From Deltaproteobacteria bacterium (GTDB lineage Bacteria; SAR324; NAC60-12), in the NCBI GenBank assembly GCA_002685535.1, contig NYXK01000092.1:1-59699 (forward strand): DNA of 59,699 bases. The letters are read 5' to 3'. A program made the position numbers and the translations under genes. Shown in pieces: positions 34,749 through 47,054 of this stretch (positions are counted from its first letter, which is position 1; the number at the start of each line of letters is the position of its first letter). The notes below the pieces were generated by a model. The model was not told the DNA's origin, did no database searches, and saw only the letters and a program-made list of their open reading frames with translations.

Positions 34749-35940
34749 CTACGCATCAGCTGACGGAGTTGGGATTGAGATACAGTGGACGACAACCGCG
34801 ATGAAGCCTCTGCGGTAGAGAACGGCCTCTCGTTCTGCATCTGGGTCGAGGCTCACTTCACCCTGTGCCAGGTTGTTGTTGGGGTCCTCTACAGCATCTT
34901 CGAAGCCACCCGGGCAAGATCTTTGCTTCGAGTCCCCATCATCTTCTTTCCCCCGCAGTACTACCTCAACTTTAGGCGGCGTCCAGTCTGGCGCATTTTC
35001 CCTGGTCACTCTCATCCGTTCGCCCACAGCTTTTAAGATCCTTTTGGCTCGTCATCCGAAATTGGTGTTCGGCTTTGGGATAGAAAAGGTTGGCCGATAA
35101 GCGGCCCAATTCTCGTCTCCATTGATATCTTCGATATGTATACTGGGGTAAAAGACGATTGTCAAGGTCTCGAGGTCCGGGAAATGGGTCCAGATGGTTC
35201 TTGGTGCTGCAGCGAAGACGTGGAAGTCTAAGACGAGATGACGAATTTTGCAAAGTAGCGCGGGGTCTTGCGTGACAGCAAGGTCCGCCTCTGCAGTTGT
35301 GTTCTCCCGTATCACCAAGTCGATCAAAAGCTTGAAATCATACCATGGAGAACACGGATATAGAACGAATCGCTTGAAACCGGAAAGTACACAGGAACGC
35401 TCATGCACTTGAATTTGAAGCGTGAGAAGTTTGACAGGCCAACTGATCGAGAGTTCCTGCACACACTTAGAACGACAGGTCGTAGAGCGTCGAGGTTTAT
35501 ATTCATGTAGTCCGCGTACTGAAACCTGCTTGAACCAATTGGGTCCTGGCTGCGAAACTCTCATTTCCATTGCAGACTGATAAGACTGTATATAGCAGGT
35601 GTTTCGGAGCGGGAGGCCATTTTCCAGATTCTTAGCTGGATTTCGATCGGCAGATCGGGAAATCGTTCAAAGGTGTATGCCGGTATGATTGATTTACGTA
35701 CTTGGCTGATTGATTGTATCTACAAATATTAGCACTAGGTCGAGGTAGGCCCTATGGGAGACAAGTATACCTGTAGACATCGTCGCAGAAAAGAGGATTT
35801 GAAGTTCGACTTTCTAAGTCCTCTTTGGAAACGAAGAGATCACGGCTATCCTTCTCGTCTATCTCGCGCTGGTCACTGTCCTCGCCTTCACGATGCAGGT
35901 CTCTCAAGGACTGGCGGATCTTGTCGTATTGTCTTACCAT
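34749..35940 (-). pseudogene. 2EXR-domain pseudogene, second decayed copy
   Basis: A 5' exon encodes a charged coil (MVRQYDKIRQSLRDL). After an intron come IIPAYTFERFPDLPIEIQLRIW, the 2EXR core, and then a stop near 35574. Matching blocks reappear in other frames: LRPVVLSVCRNSR, then WYDFKLLIDLVIRENTT, then TIWTHFPDLETLTIVFYPS. An in-frame TGA at about 35052-35054 precedes AKRILKAVGERMRVTREN, the equivalent of a block in the intact copy. At least two frameshifts and two stops therefore separate otherwise collinear blocks. The upstream frame also has a stop just before the coil. Confidence 0.65.
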
Positions 35941-36876
35941 TTCCTCTGTGTCGAAAGACTTTTGCCTCTCCCTCGCTGCGCTGTCCAAATCTCTTTAGGC
36001 CTGGCTGGTCTGAGAGCATTTCAGCTCCTCCAACATTTCGACCGAGATATTATCGAGATCACACAGCCGCTGGTCCCAAAATTTGCCAGGAAGACTGCTA
36101 TCCAATGACCAAATTGTTGCAAGCCATTTCGTTAGACGTTTCGTGTCCAGAAGTGCTGTACGTGTGATATTTTGAAAAAGAACGGTTCACGGTTCGAAAA
36201 GGAGACGCGTTTTGACACAGGTCGGAAATTGCCTGCAGCACCTCCGACGCGATGCCAGAACGTCACCACGTGACTGCTAAAACACCGATTAATCTTTCAA
36301 TCGCGGGTATTAGCTTGATTCCTGGCTTCATAGATAAGGTTCTGTTCCTGGTGTTGCTTCCATTCGTTGTCGGACTCCCGCCTTCAAATAGCGGTCCGTT
36401 GGAATAAGCGAACTTCAACAGCTCAGGAAGAGCAAAGCCACCTGGCAATGCCTATTGCTCGAATCTCCTGCTTCGGGGCAAATTGGAACCTTTGACACTG
36501 AGGCAGTATATACATCCTGTTTTTTCACATAAATTTGATGCAGGGCAAGGCCTGTCGATGTACGCTGGGAAGGAGCTTTGAGAGTGTGAGAACTTGAGAT
36601 TCACTTTATTCACTTTCAGGCGGGACTGGCAACGAGTGCCCTCGGCAAAGGTCGAAACCAGACTGAATGAGCATGAAAGAATATCATGAGTATCGTTTAT
36701 ACTCTTGCTTGCGACGTTTGAAGAACTTCTTGTGCCAGACGACACCTGGAATGGCAGAGCGAAAGTGTAGGGCAAGGACGGCGGGTGCACAATCCTCTGC
36801 GGAGTGCCACAAAGTGCGAAGCAGATTGTCAAAGACGGATTCCCCTACTTGCTCTACAAGAATAGAAGATTTTTGC
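35941..36876. other. Intergenic region without recognisable features
   Basis: Between the 2EXR pseudogene and the 3' end of the berberine-bridge-type pseudogene. No supported gene. Confidence 0.4.
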
Positions 36877-38849
36877 TTAAACCCTACACAGTCTCCCATT
36901 CTCATCATCCACGGGGCGATCACTGACCACATGCCAAGCTTCGCTCCCCACTGCCGTCTTCGCCCAAAACACATCTTCAGGATCGATCTCATTCTTGATC
37001 CCCACTAACCTCCCGTAATGACCCCCATAGAAGCTCTGCTGAAAATTCACTTCCTCTCTATCACTTTCACCAAGATACGCTCCAGCTCCTGGACTAACCC
37101 CAATCCAAGCCTTCTGCCTCTCCGTCAACAGGTCCCTCTGTTTCTTGATCTCCGGATAAGTCGCACTGCTGGATCATGACGCTATCTGGATGGAATGCAT
37201 GACCGTTTCACGCCAAGCAGGTTTCACGCTATTCTCTGGATACCCTCCAGCAGCAAGAGTTGGCGCAAAGTTGAAGTTGATCGTGAAGAGTCCGGCGTCG
37301 ATACTTCCTTTCCATGCGGCGAAAGTGGCGTTCAGGAGTGTCTCGTTCAGCCAATTGGAACGAGGAAAGAGTCGTGATCCAGTCGATCCTGAGTCGCCGC
37401 CGACACCTCCCTGCGGGAAACTAGCTTGCCATGCTGTGAGGTAGTTTGGGTAATTGACAGCTTTGGTAGTGATGTTATCCCAAGCGAAGCCAGGTCCTCG
37501 AACCAGGGCTTGAGAAGGGCTTGTGTCTCAGAGATAGTCCAGTTCGGCGCAAAGAATGAGTTCATAGAGAAAGTGGGAACAGCACCTGGGAACACCCAGA
37601 AATATGAATAGGTCCCTGCGTTCGAGAGCGGAATAAAGTAGTTGAAAAAAGTCCGGACTCCGGCCCAAAAGACGGTCGATGTCTTAGCGCTGAAGGAGAA
37701 TTGAAAGACTGTTACTGGGATATCTGGGTAGGCCTTCACAGTGACGGACGTCACGACGCCGACTGTTGAGCCGCCTCCTCCACATAGAGCCCAGTAGATG
37801 TCGTGGTTTTGGGTGGGTGTTGCGGTGATATAACGGCCAGAAGGGAGGACGACCGAGAGGGAGGCGATGTGGTCGGCTCCCATGCCGTGAATTGAAGATA
37901 GTGGTGAGTGGCCTCCACCGAGGATATAACCACCCATAACCCCGACGGTCTATTAATGATCAGTCAGCCTAAAACACTGACATCTTCCACCATGAGCATA
38001 CTCTTCCCTCACCACCGACAACAATCAAACCCTGTTTACTCGTAGCCTCATAGATTTCCCAAGCCTGTACCCCACTTCCAGACTTGAAGGCAGGACCCTT
38101 GTAACCCTTCTTGCCTCCACCCTTAGACTCGGGGATGTACTCGATATCCTTCAAGTAATGGGTCCAAATACTCAGGGAACCTGCCCCACCTGATTTACCA
38201 GAAAAGTCATGACCTGTGTTCTTGATAACCAGTCTGATGCCAGTATTCCGAGCAAAATTGACGCCAAGATGGATGTCTGCGATACGAGAGGCGTTGATGG
38301 CATATGAAGGATAATCGCCGATTGTACAGGTACCATTTGAGGCGGGTGAGATGCTGGGTGGTTGGCAGGTCCGGCCTTGGAAAAGAGGCGACATCATTGA
38401 TGTTGGATCGGACATGCTGTGGCTCTCTTAGACAATGCTGGAAGATTGAAGAATGCGAAAACGCATGAAACATCTTACTGTAAAGAAGAATTCCCCCATT
38501 GCGATACAACATATCTGCATTTGTCTACATCGTACAACGGACCCTGAAAACAAGGAGCACCTATTGGAATTGTCTTGACCAATGCACCATTCGTTGTTTT
38601 GTTTAGAAGTTGCCATTGGTGATCAGATGGCCACTCTGGATCACCAGGGAAGACTTTACATTTTCGACTCTTCGGTGGGAGTGCTGGATTGGTGAAGTTG
38701 AAAAGTAATGCCTCCTCTGGTGTGAGGGCTGAGGGATCGAGTTCTTGTATAAGTAATTGGCGGGGTAGAAGTGGGGTCTTTGAGGGGAGATGGGCGGAGG
38801 CGAGGTGAATTGTTTGGAGCAGAAGAACTGTTAACCATTTGAAGATCAT
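36877..38849 (-). pseudogene. Secreted FAD-linked oxidase (berberine-bridge/BBE type), disrupted
   Basis: The ATG at 38849 begins a signal peptide (MIFKWLTVLLLQTIHLASA). The PCMH FAD-binding domain is intact over the first exons: IHLGVNFARNTGIRLVIKNTG with GHDFSGKSGG, VVGGEGR, intron, TVGVMGGYILGGGHSPLS. The substrate domain runs to LKPWFEDLASLGITSLPK near 37470. There the frame shifts by one base to the matching continuation NYPNYLTAWQASFPQGGVGG. A TGA at 37174-37176 interrupts SIQIAS/SSSATYPEI where relatives carry Trp. The BBE C-terminal signature VSPGAGAYLGESD and DPEDVFWA follows to the stop at 36877. Without these two lesions it would be a full-length secreted oxidase of about 600 residues; sequencing error cannot be excluded. 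Confidence 0.72.
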
Positions 38850-39437
38850 TTTGTCTGCGGGATGCGCGACCACAAAAACTCTAGCATATACTATCTCCGA
38901 GAGACCAATTCGTGGGAAGCAACGTTAAGTCGAAGTATGTCTCCCAACTTCCCGTATTTGAACGAGAAATGCAACAATGCTTCCTCTCTTAAATGATTTT
39001 CCATCACGTCATCCTTTCCTCTTGATGATTAGAAAGTGGGGCAATGCTGTGGATAAAGGTATTCATTATCTTATTGTAAAATCAATATCCAGGAACCAGG
39101 AATAACGGAACCGAAGTTGGTGGCCTTGTCAGAATCATTGGGTTAGGTTGCTCCCTTGGGGTCTCATCCAGTGAGTTGACTTCATCCGACAGGACCCTTG
39201 TGAGCCCCTCTCTTGGCTCATCTGTATTGATGTCAACAAAACAAGGCTGAAAGGAAGAATTACTGGACATCTCGGGATTTCACAATACAGCCAAGCACGT
39301 CACAAAACAGACTGAGAGCTAGATCACATGTGTACAATCAGACCTCTACTGACTTCGTGGAAGACAACAGCCCGTAAACACATTGAAGCCCTGATAATTG
39401 CAAAATACATGTGCCAAGAATCTCCATGACTTGCGAT
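38850..39437. other. Intergenic region
   Basis: 588 bp between the oxidase pseudogene and the 3' end of the NmrA-like gene. No gene or repeat recognised. Confidence 0.4.
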
Positions 39438-40395
39438 CTAATTTCCAGCCAATACATTTCTGATCAAATCTTCTACATCTGCCTCAGATTTTCCGGTGAC
39501 ACCGAGAAGCTCATTGTCCAACTTCTCGAAGCGAGAGCCATACCCGTCTTGAAACACCCCAAGATTGATGAATGTGTACATCACGTCTAGTGAGTAGTCG
39601 CCCTCTGCCAACTTGCCATAAGCCCACTTCCCTAAGTCATCCAAGTTGACATTCACTGGCGTCCACTTCTTCTCAGGCGCAACCTTCTGTGCCAATTCAA
39701 GGATCCTCTTCTGCGAGATCGCCAGGTCCTCGACGAAGACAGACCGATTCTTCGTCTCGTCTGGATGACTTAGCACTCCAACAACAGCCTGTCCGACCGA
39801 AGCAAGAGTAGTTGTGCTGAATATATACTCTCCATTGTTGTAAAGCTTTGGCTCCGGCGACTTCAAGTCCAGAAGGAACCCAACATTGAGACCCCAGTCC
39901 AAAAATACACTGTTGGTGACGTAAGTGTAGGTAATGTTGGCACCCGCAGCGACTTTGTCCTCGATGTGCTTTCTGATAACAACTTTGTAGCCAAAGACTG
40001 GCAAAGCTGCTGCTTTAGGATTGTTGTAGTCTGAGCCAAATTCTGCGGGGAGAATACGCTTGACCCCTGCTGCGATAGCTGCATCGACGAGAACTGACTG
40101 CCCGAGGATGGCTCCCGTCCCAAGTGTTGAGACAACGGCGTCTTGACCTCTCAGTGCTGACGTAAGGGCATCGATAGATGCATAGTCTGCTCTAACAATT
40201 TCGACTCCAGCAGGGAATGTCGACTTAGACTCTGGACGTGTGAGAATGGTGACGTTGAATTTGCCAGAGTCCAGGATGGCCTTGAGCACGGGCGTTCCAA
40301 GGTCACCAGCAGCCTGGTCAAGGTTAGCGTAGTGCTCGGGCAATAGGGCAACTACTACTTACGCCAACTACCACAACGTTCTTGATGGAAGACAT
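39438..40395 (-). CDS. NmrA-like/isoflavone-reductase-type NAD(P)-binding protein
   Basis: Two exons. A short first exon from ATG 40395 (MSSIKNVVVVG) joins by an intron ending near 40315 to AAGDLGTPVLKAI, which completes the GxxGxxG Rossmann fingerprint. Further marks are VVSTLGTGAILGQSVLVDAA and KRILPAEFGSD, typical of the NmrA/PCBER/isoflavone reductase-like group. About 300 residues, normal length. No signal peptide; probably a cytosolic NADPH-dependent reductase or a redox-sensing regulator. The isoflavone-reductase-like Lys is plausible at GYKVVIRKHI, but substrate is unknown. Confidence 0.88.
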
Positions 40396-41279
40396 TGAGA
40401 CTTGGAGTCTGGACTGTCGGATGGACGTGATGTTCTCGAGTTTGATAGGACGTAACTTGAATTTTGGAGTATCAAATTGAGGAATTTGATAAATAACTGT
40501 AATGTGGTGGGACGAAAGACTTGCTTGAAGAAAAGTGACTTACTTAATATACTTGTTTGACTCACTTTGAGACGTCGATATAGCTGTGGTATTTCCATCC
40601 TTTCGTCCTCTGGTGGTTTCACTGGATTTGGAATCATCCCTAGAATCTCATGTAATGCATATGTGAGTAGGAAGAATATGGGTGAATGTCTCCCACAAAT
40701 TGAGCTGTTCAAAGTATCTTTTCTGGAGTTAAGAAATAATGCTAGTCCGAGCTGATACCTTGTACCAGTGATTGACCATGGACCAGATGGAGTTGAGGGA
40801 CACCCCATACATATTGATGTTAGTGAACGATTGGCTGACCAAGCGAGATGGTCCCTAGTATCCCCTTCCCATTGGACAATTCGAACAGCCTGCCAAGATC
40901 CCGTCAGTATCTGTGGCTTACTCAGAAAACACCGGCCTAAACTTTCCTCGGATCCCACCGGCTCCCCTCCAGAGAACTTGACATCAACCATCACCTTTCA
41001 ACACTCCTCATTCATCAGCATCTGCCACTAGAACGCTCTCTATCTCCGTTCATAATTCCGAAAACAAATCTTCGTTGTTCAATGGCCGATGCCGTAATCA
41101 GGCGGACTTCATTGAATGCGTATTTCAATCCACGTAAACCCGACGACCACGGCTCCCTCCTCAAAGTTGTCGATTGGTACCCAGCCCACACCCAGTGCAC
41201 ACGCAGGTATCCCGCTAAAGGCCATTGCTAGATCAATCAGAGTGTTGGGGACGTTTTAGACTTACAAACCGGGATTTAG
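40396..41279. promoter_or_regulatory. Divergent promoter region of NmrA-like and zinc-finger genes
   Basis: 884 bp between divergent genes. A 208-codon open frame on the - strand (about 40368-40994) crosses it but has no family resemblance and runs into the NmrA-like first exon, so I do not call it. Confidence 0.4.
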
Positions 41280-44200
41280 ATGAACTCCGGAGGGATGGAC
41301 TCTCGTCAGCATGTGTGTTCTGTCGAGGGATGCGGGAAGTCTTTCTCTCGAAAGGAGCATTTATCGCGTCATGAAAAGACGCATGATCCAGAAAACATCT
41401 TGACTTGCAAGGTTTGTGGAAGAGAATTCAACAGAAAGTAAGATCCTGCTACTCTTTGCTGTCTTTGCATCGAATTTATTTATGGCCAGAAGCTTCGAGA
41501 TAATCACGTGACCAAACTGCCTCCTTTGAAACGATTGTTTAGGGACGCAAGTGACCCCGAAATATCACTCTGCCTTTGCCTGCTCTTGCAGGTGTTCAAT
41601 TATATTGGTGTCTTTCAATGTTTTCGAATGACTCAAATACTAATTCTGAGGTAGCGATTCTTTTCAACGACATTTGGCCCGGCATGGAGAAGTTTTCAAG
41701 CCAGCCCCATCTGGACGCAGCAAAAGAGCATGCCTCGCATGCCGAGCAGGCAAAATAAAGTGTGATGGTAATGATATTTGTTCAACCTGTGTGAAGAAAG
41801 GTATCGAGTGCAAGTATCGTGTGGAGGATCATTCAATGGAGGAAGCAACCGAGCAGCGACAGCACGACACCTCAGATTCTCGGCGGACGAAGTCCATGGA
41901 AATGGATGGGGGCTCAGTCATGACCATCGACAGTACGGCAGTACAGCCTCCAATAACCACCCATCTACCACAGATAAAGCAAAGCCCTAAAGTCCCCGAA
42001 GGGTTCAAGCTGCATGGGCCCACCGGACTGGTTGATTGGTCGACAGTGAAAGTACTTCCAGATCAGGGTTCGAATGATGTCGACAAGCCAGACGCGACCT
42101 CTGCGGAATACCTGGACATTTACTTCACGTATTTCCATCACCGCTGGCCAATATTTCATCGCCCTTCGTTTGAAGCTGAAGGTGAGAATACGCTTGTGGT
42201 GTCGTCTGCAAAGATGATCGGAGCTTGGTTATTGGGAAGTTTCGAATCGAAAGCGTTTGCAATCACATGTAAGTCGATCATCCAGAGCGGTTGAGAAACT
42301 CAGTGTTACCCCACCACCACGACCGCTGAGAGATGTTTATGTTGACATTTAAAAGGGTAAGAATCGTCTAATTTTGACCGGCGATACGATCACGGAGTTG
42401 TGCATATCTAGTTCATGGTTCATGTCAACCATGTCAACCATGTCAACCATGTCAACCATGTCAACCATGTCGATAAAATATCTAAGCATCCCACGAGATC
42501 CTGGACATACTATACTAATATTTCGATTAGGCATGAAGCTCTTGTAGAACAACTTCTTCCACGGCTTGTAAGTAAATCTCGTCCTTGTGATAGCACAACT
42601 CTAATCTCTGAAAGTGCAAAATTACATCTCGAGATAGGCTCCAACAATCTCTTTCGCTTGCCTTTTGTCAATCCGCCCTCCTCAATATCATATTCGCCTT
42701 GTATTATGGTGTACGCATGGACTTGGGCAACCTCAAATGCACAGACGCTTACACTCACACAGAATGATAACGCAATATCCAGCGCGATCATGCTTCGGAA
42801 TGTTTTGGTTACTGGGCTTCGAGAAGTGGGTTTCTTCAACAAAGAGACTGCGTGGGCAGATGTGCGTATTTTCATCTCGCAAACCATTCGATCTCCCATT
42901 CGGCGTCAGAGGATTTCCAGCTTGTTTCCAACTCATACAAGTAGCGGCCTGGACACTGATATGGTGATATCTAGGAGAAACCTGGGTACTTTGTTCCTAT
43001 GCGGCTAGTCAAATTAGGCTCTCGGCAAAGGTATATATGAGGCCCCAAGGGAAGATGCCAGTACCTGACATTGTCTGAGACTAGCAGCATACCTTTTCAA
43101 GATCGATGCCTACTTGAGTGTGCTTCGACTCCAGCCCGCGACGATGCTACCTGAGGAGCTTCACATTTCACTCCCATCCACTTTTGGATTGTACAACGCT
43201 GACGGGTTACATATATGTACGTACCATTCATAGCCGTCCAAAATTTAATTCACCCAGCTTTGAGGAAGTCCTTCCCTCGGGAGGCAATGGCTGATGGGGC
43301 ACAGGGGAAGAGCGCCAAGCGAGTGAGCCAGTGTATCGCACTCAAAAGTCCATGTACAAGATGATCACCGACAGCGCACTTGATCCAGTACCAGGTGTGG
43401 AACGGCCTATGCTGATAGAAGATATCCAGACATGCATCTGTGCCATGCAGACTACAATATGGAAGGTGTGCATATCAAGCGAATGCCCAGTCACAACAGT
43501 GCTCCAAAAAGATTCCCTCAGGAGACAATTAGACAATTTGAAGACCAGTCTGGACCACATGCTCAGCCAATTTTCCGAGAATGCGGAATTTGGACAGGAG
43601 AAGAGTCTCCCTCTGCGCTATTACTTTGGCTACGAAGACACATCTCAGGTGAGCATAGTCTCGGAGATTCGGGACATTAGTGTTTAGTCGAAATTGGCGG
43701 ATTCTAGGTGTCTATAGACGGCATAGAATTCTCAAGTATCGTTCACGCTGACATATACCACAGCCCGGATGGCAGAATGTCGTTATAGCTCGTGTGAAGA
43801 GCCTTCTCTTCGATACAACTATGCTATATCATCTCTTCAGCCTTCAAATATTTGCTGAAATCAGAACCATCACGAATCTAGCAAAAGATCGACGGTTGAG
43901 CCCTATTGAAGAAGCTTCATCAATTCATCTTGAAACGCGAGAGCAGCGGTTGACCGAGATGAAGGCGTGGGGACTTACGCCGACCGCACGATGGTCTCTT
44001 TGCCACGCGGTCGATGTTCTGGTCGCACACCAAAACATCGCCCACCATGATGCAAGCTTGGGTCTCACGATCAGGACACTTGACCCTGTGGCGCACATGG
44101 CCGCATGTGTGGCCGCAATGGTAGTCTGGGTCTACTGCATATTGGACATTCAAGGATGCGAAATTTGCACTCCGGGAAATGCGACTGTCATAGAACTAAC

Positions 44201-44405
44201 GCGATGGAGTGTACCCGGATTGATGTACGAGAAGGAGAAGGAGGCATGGATTGGAGATGGAAATGGCTGTCGAATACAGCTTCAAGGGATTCAGCTGTGC
44301 AGCTGCAACGTGGAATATTTGATGGCCTTGTTTCAAGGTTGCCTTCCAGAAGCTTGGTCCACAGCCGATTCCATCGCTCCTGGAATCTTCAAGTTTTCGA
44401 CATGA
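41280..44405 (+). CDS. C2H2 plus Zn2Cys6 transcription factor, probably decaying
   Basis: Exon 1 encodes finger 1 (C-x4-C-x12-H-x3-H; HVCSVEGCGKSFSRKEHLSRH) and half of finger 2. An intron of about 220 bp leads to NDSFQRHLARH, completing it. Then comes a Zn2Cys6 cluster (RACLACRAGKIKCDGNDICSTC) and fungal_trans blocks: AEYLDIYFTYFHHRWPIFHR, HEALVEQLLPRL, SALLNIIFALYYG, AYLFKIDAYLSVLRLQPATM, YNADGLHIWEER, and a long C-terminal exon ending at 44405. Most introns join cleanly. The junction over 42270-42530, which holds a CATGTCAAC minisatellite, and the one near 43035-43090 do not keep frame by my reading. A TGA interrupts TLIW/YLGETW near 42965. It may be a pseudogene or need unusual splicing. 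Confidence 0.65.
42421..42471 (+). repeat. 9-bp minisatellite (CATGTCAAC x5 plus partial)
   Basis: Five perfect 9-bp units plus a sixth partial unit inside what should be an intron of the dual zinc-finger gene. The unit length is a multiple of three, and the array reads Val-Asn-His repeatedly in one frame. Confidence 0.95.
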
Positions 44406-45138
44406 AGCTTTGTGAACGACTAGCACAACGGGGTCAGTTCGGATGAGCTGGTGAGCTCCACGCGGACGGGTCTGCGCACCTGACTAGGTCTGGGGAGTAG
44501 CACTAAGAATCAGCTGTGGATTTAATGCAGACTAAAAAGCCCCCAAAACCCAGAACGGCTTTCCATTCACAAACATGCATCAAGGGATAACTCGTCAGCG
44601 GAAACATGTTTGCAATTTTTGGGGAACTATGTCGTTGCCGAGAACTGTTGTCGACGTCGATCCAACATATCCTGAAGGAGCCAAGAATCAATTGAGACAA
44701 GGCGCTCGGCTCGACCATTCTCAGAATAAAGTTCGTACAGCCAAGCCTTGTGTTGCGTATCTGCGGCATTGTCCGACGTAGATCTGGGGAGTTTATGGAC
44801 CTTGGCGCAGAGCAGAATCTCACTGCCGGGTCAATGCCGGCGAGCGATCGAATCATCGGACACTCAGTGGTCAATCAATGGATGGGAATGTTGCGCCTCG
44901 ACCTGCCAAGTCGGCCCTTGACACGGTCATCGCATCTTCCAAAGCTACCAAGAGACCAACTTCGCCTGTGATTTGTCAGTTTCTGCAACGAAACATGTTC
45001 CGTCAGGCTATAACTAGCACCAAGGCCGTGCGGGCCCCCATCCAGAACTCAGATCCGTGGTGTATCTTCTCCACGTTTCTTCAAGATGTAACTTCTTCTT
45101 TCTGACATGAAATCAAAATCTGGGGCGGGACTGCTGCC
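44406..45138. other. Intergenic region without recognisable features
   Basis: 733 bp between the zinc-finger gene and the rhodopsin-like gene. No gene or repeat recognised. Confidence 0.4.
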
Positions 45139-46635
45139 ATGGCATCTGTGAGTTGATCCACCATAATTCTCATGTCAAAAGGAGGATGTATATCCTCGTA
45201 TTGCTCGCCAAACACATACCTAGCTGGTGCTAATACATGAGCAGAATGTTGAGAATCCTTCCGAATCAAGGGTGGCAAGTCTTCTAGCAGGGTCAATTAT
45301 ACCCCATGTGATATCGTCGATTTTTGTGATCGCAAGGTTGTACTCAAGAAAATTTCTTTCGGGTAGTTGGGGCGTGGACGACACATTAATAAGTATCTCA
45401 TGGGTGGGGTATCCGTTTCTCGAGATAGGTCGAGACTAATGCAAAGCCAGATCGGTAGCATTTTCATTGCAGTCATTCAATGCCTCTTTGTGGAGTTCGG
45501 CGGTGGCCATCACCAGGACGGCCTCGCTTCTGCCGATATCACATCCATGAAGAAGTTGGGCTTTGCCAATCGTATAGTATTCCAGTTCGTCATCTGTACG
45601 ACGAAACTCGGAATTTGCGCCTTCTATCTGAGAGTTTTCCATGATAAATTCAGCAAGTGGTTCATCTATGCTCTTCTCGCAATTATTGCAGCATTGGCCA
45701 TAGCGATGGAGTTTACCATCATCTTCTCGTGCTCGCCTGTGTCGGACGCATGGTCCCTAGGGAAGAAGCACTGTATCCCGTTCGCCCCAAGCTTCATCGC
45801 AAATACATCTTGCAATATTGCCATCGATCTCGCACTCATGATCTTCGTCATTCCCAAAATTAGTATGCATCTTGTAAGGTGGGACCAAGGAACGACAGCT
45901 AATGTTGGGACGCAGTACCACTCAAGATCCCGCGCCAACAAAAGATCTATATCTACATCGTTGTTGGGATGGGATTTCTCGTCATCCTCGCTGCGATTTT
46001 TCGATGCATATCAATTCTCAAATACATCAACAGCAGCGATCTCTCGTGTAAGTGCCCTGTCCCTTTCTCTCCGCATTCAGTCGCTCACGGCGTGGCCAGG
46101 GGAGCGAGTCAACGTTGGAATCTGGGTATCAGTCGAGGTCAGCACCGGACTATTCTGCGCCTCAGCGCCCTGCCTAAAGCCCTTTATTCGCAAAATGTTT
46201 CCAGGCCTAGCATCCACCTTTTCGAGTACAATATCCAAGACACCAACTCCTGACGACGGCGACATCAAAACGATTAAATCGCGACGACATTCCATGCAGT
46301 CCCATAAATCGGCATTTATACCACATCTCAAGAAAGCGTTCTCAAGAAAGGCAAAGACGGGGTTGGAGGAAGTGAAGTTGAAAACTATCAAAGCGAAACG
46401 GCACAGTCGAGGAACGTTTGCGTATGCGATACGGAAACGAGACGATGCATTCCAGGAAGGAGATCTAGAGGACTTGAGGGGTGGTGCGAGTGTCGAGAAC
46501 TGGTTGGGGAGGATTGTTGATGAAGAGGCTGTGAAAAAAGCTGCTGCTACGGTGGCCCTTTCGGATGGAGATAGAGAATTTGCCCGGATTGGGAGGAGGA
46601 TGAGTGGCGTTTCTTCGATCATGAGCTCCGGGTAA
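45139..46635 (+). CDS. Rhodopsin-like (PTH11-related) seven-helix integral membrane protein
   Basis: A fungal integral membrane protein of the rhodopsin domain family common near PTH11-type receptors. A three-codon first exon (ATG GCA TCT, 45139-45147) joins in phase to NVENPSESRVASLLAG. Further exons give ISSIFVIARLYSRKF, the family marker WGVDDTLI, LGFANRIVFQF, KLGICAFYLRVF, and FSCSPVSDAWSLG. CNIAIDLALMIFVIPKI and the last helix VSVEVSTGLFCASAPCLKP follow. A cytoplasmic tail of about 150 residues, rich in Arg, Lys and Ser, ends at 46635. Introns carry consensus donors and an ACTAATG-type branch point. Ligand and coupling partner are unknown. Confidence 0.85.
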
Positions 46636-47054
46636 GGTTACGGAAGGTTGATGAACCCGGTCCTGTTCTCTCTTCGTGTGCTCGTGCTTTTTGTGTGTTA
46701 TCGGGTTAGGGTAGCTAGGTAGCACTGGAGTTTAGGATATAAATTCGCCAGAAAGTCGTCGGCCAGCGATTATATTCCAGGGGAATATAAACAAACTAAC
46801 ATAATGCAAACCATCCCCAGCATCAAGGAAACTCGTGTGATTTGAACTTGCTAGTTCTCCTCACCCATACTAGCCCTTTCTGGCAAGGTGAGTCGCTGCT
46901 CGCTAGCGTCTTTTGCCATCGATCTCACCTCATAAACCCGGCTCCACCTCTGGACTCATCTTCCTTCTACATCAACGCAGGGATTGTTCACCCAAAAACA
47001 CACCAAACTATACCGACCTCTAGACATGATTGCCGTCCTCGGGAGCAAGCCAGG

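Noticed and set aside
40368-40994. 208-codon open frame on the - strand upstream of the NmrA-like gene
   Set aside because: It runs into the NmrA-like first exon, has a low-complexity composition and no family motif; probably a chance frame in a promoter.
42421-42471. Short regular repeats considered as a CRISPR-like array
   Set aside because: Nine-base units without spacers in a eukaryotic sequence; a minisatellite.
46750-46800. GTCGTCGGCCAGCG, similar to the snoRNA leader
   Set aside because: No C box follows at 35-48 bp and no D box at the expected distance, so it is not counted as an eighth copy.
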